NCBI GenBank assembly: GCA_049965775.1 | Contig: JBMFVX010000040.1 | Coordinates: forward strand, 1 to 22,977 | Direction: 5' to 3' | Length of the DNA: 22,977 nucleotides | Source: JABEVB01 sp049965775 | GTDB lineage: Bacteria; Planctomycetota; Phycisphaerae; WQYP01 | Part shown: positions 22,027 to 22,977 of the stretch, one piece after another | How the letters are laid out: each line of letters starts with the position of its first letter | Numbering within the stretch: the stretch's first letter is position 1 | Position numbers and translations under genes: made by a program | The notes under the pieces: generated by a model | Told to the model about the DNA's origin: nothing | Databases searched by the model: none | Seen by the model: the letters and a program-made list of their open reading frames with translations, nothing else

Positions 22027-22177
22027 CAATGGCGCTTTCACCGCGCGATTAAACCCCCATTTTTCATTTGCTACGGCTGCGGGCGGCCAGTAAACTTGAT
22101 GGGCAACGGGGTTAAGTCGCACGATTTGGATAGCGCGTGAGTTGAACCGCAGACTAGCAGGTGATTGAGGTATTTTC

Positions 22178-22786
22178 ATGGCGGATAGGCCTAAACAAAA
22201 GGACGGGCACGACGATGCACTCGCAGCGCTCCATGGCATGGGCGAGCCTGCTGCCGCCGGTCCAGCCCCCACCAATGGCGAACCGCCCGAAAGCGCCACC
22301 GGTTTTGTTGCCATGCTCGCCAAACAACAACCCGCCGCCGGAACCAATCCCGCCGAGCCTCCGGCGTCGGCAGCCAATGCCGCCGCAGCTTCCGCTCTGG
22401 AGTCTTCCTCAGCTCCAATTCCATCGCCCAATCGCCCGCGCCGCGAAATGGAAGAACTGCCGATGGCCAAAATTATTGATCCGGCCTCGCTGGCGGCTCC
22501 TACTCCATACGTTCGGCCTAAAAAGAAGCCCTCCCAGTCCGAAGCTTACAAACTGCTGGTGCCGCTGCTGGCGGTTATCGGTTTTATGCTCCTGCTGATC
22601 GGTTTTTGGGCGTTGGCGGCAGTTCTGGGTGTTCATGTACCGCTGGTGCCATCGCCCGACGATACCGGCTACAGGAGCGCCATGCACTTTGCCGACATTA
22701 TGCTGATATGCCTTCCCATTTCGCTGGCGATGCTGATATTGGCGTTTGTGATGCTTACCCGTGCCAACAAATTGGCGGCAAAATAA
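22178..22786 (+). CDS. Small membrane protein with disordered N-terminus and two C-terminal TM helices
   Basis: Not assigned to a family. The 202-residue product has a long Ala/Pro/Gly/Ser-rich, probably unstructured N-terminal half (about 1-115), ending in a basic patch RPKKKPSQSEAYK just before the first TM helix (~126-150). A short loop with PSPDDTG follows, then a second TM helix (~172-194) and a short basic tail RANKLAAK. Both termini would be cytoplasmic by the positive-inside rule. Such proteins can be assembly or scaffold factors, but nothing specific can be said. GAGG at 22167-22170 lies seven bases before the ATG at 22178. It is transcribed away from the metallophosphoesterase-enolase operon, and no gene follows within the window. 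Confidence 0.75.
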   Translation: MADRPKQKDGHDDALAALHGMGEPAAAGPAPTNGEPPESATGFVAMLAKQQPAAGTNPAEPPASAANAAAASALESSSAPIPSPNRPRREMEELPMAKIIDPASLAAPTPYVRPKKKPSQSEAYKLLVPLLAVIGFMLLLIGFWALAAVLGVHVPLVPSPDDTGYRSAMHFADIMLICLPISLAMLILAFVMLTRANKLAAK

Positions 22787-22977
22787 AATGCGGTAGCACA
22801 TGGCTTTACCGCTGGCCGAGTGCTCTGTCACCCCGTAACCGTTCACGGCCTTTCGGCCAGTCAGACTCACGACGGGCCTAACCACATGTAAAGTTTACCC
22901 CCCCCCCGGAAGAAATGCAAATAAATTTCCATAAAAAAGTTTGGCATAAGATTTCAGCATTCCACACGATCCGTCCG
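22787..22977. other. Non-coding right edge with palindrome and C10 run
   Basis: No gene was seen in the last 191 bases. Besides the inverted repeat, there is a palindrome GTAAAGTTTAC (22888-22898) that runs into a homopolymer of ten C (22898-22907), then an AT-rich stretch (22911-22950) that could be the promoter region of a gene beyond the window. Confidence 0.5.
22812..22860. repeat. Inverted repeat CTGGCCGA / TCGGCCAG downstream of the small membrane-protein gene
   Basis: A perfect eight-base inverted repeat, CTGGCCGA (22812-22819) and TCGGCCAG (22853-22860), encloses 33 bases that contain smaller self-complementary parts such as CCGT/ACGG. GCGGTA...TACCGC also flanks the region just before it. 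It follows the gene stop at 22786 and may help end transcription, but no T-tract is present. Confidence 0.45.

Larger units (their letters stand above)
21795..22177 (-). other. Intergenic leader region between the operon and the divergent gene
   Basis: This 383-base stretch has no credible gene; open frames on both strands lack start signals or family resemblance. It should hold the promoters of both the - strand operon and the + strand small membrane protein, but no convincing -35/-10 pair was found on either strand. A possible -10 TAGATA on the - strand (complement of 21904-21909) lacks a matching -35 box. It does contain several perfect short hairpins and a T-tract hairpin close to the metallophosphoesterase start, listed separately, which suggests a structured leader RNA. 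Confidence 0.5.

Overview
The window reads as one contiguous stretch of chromosome from a Gram-negative bacterium. An outer-membrane TolC-type channel, a tripartite RND pump and lipoprotein-like signal peptides support this. GC is moderately high, genes are closely packed, Shine-Dalgarno motifs are clear, and TTG and GTG starts are used freely (4772, 9534, 10657, 11794, 19765). The mix of gene families would suit Planctomycetota or a similar lineage, but nothing in the sequence proves the taxonomy. No tRNA, rRNA, CRISPR array, transposase or phage gene was seen.

Left part (1-7.9 kb, + strand). The window opens with the C-terminal end of a protein carrying an F5/8 type C (discoidin-like) domain, perhaps a GH29-type glycosidase. 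Next is a rhomboid intramembrane protease with a TPR-like tail. Then comes a three-gene heavy-metal efflux set: TolC/CusC-type lipoprotein, CusB-type adaptor, and a CusA/CzcA-type RND pump starting at TTG.

Middle part (7.9-10.5 kb). A small XRE-type helix-turn-helix gene on the - strand is divergent from a + strand fluoride-response operon. That operon has a sigma70-like promoter, a well-formed fluoride (crcB-motif) riboswitch, an intrinsic terminator as expression platform, crcB (fluoride channel), a tandem DUF190 gene and a two-domain VOC (CatE-like) dioxygenase-family gene.

Right part (10.4-21.8 kb, - strand). A compact run of twelve genes looks like one operon. In transcription order it encodes a calcineurin-type metallophosphoesterase, enolase, a short unknown protein, then six membrane-complex genes: HyfC/NuoH-like, HyfE-like, HyfF-like, a NuoCD/HyfG-like catalytic-subunit homologue, a ferredoxin+NuoB/HyfI fusion, and HyfB-like. 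Three small proteins follow: an all-helical unknown, a Cys-rich protein with duplicated CxxC...CxxH modules, and a TPR-like protein. The large-subunit homologue has lost all four cysteines that hold the NiFe centre. The complex is therefore best read as an energy-converting-hydrogenase-related (Ehr) complex, not a hydrogenase. Its small subunit has a rearranged cysteine set, and both antiporter-like subunits lack the usual TM5 glutamate. This operon is the main item of interest.

Right edge (21.8-23.0 kb). A 383-base gap with several hairpins separates the operon from a divergent + strand gene for a small two-TM protein. Behind that gene are an inverted repeat and a run of ten C. Start codons were revised from the longest reading frame wherever a Shine-Dalgarno motif or gene junction favoured a downstream start.
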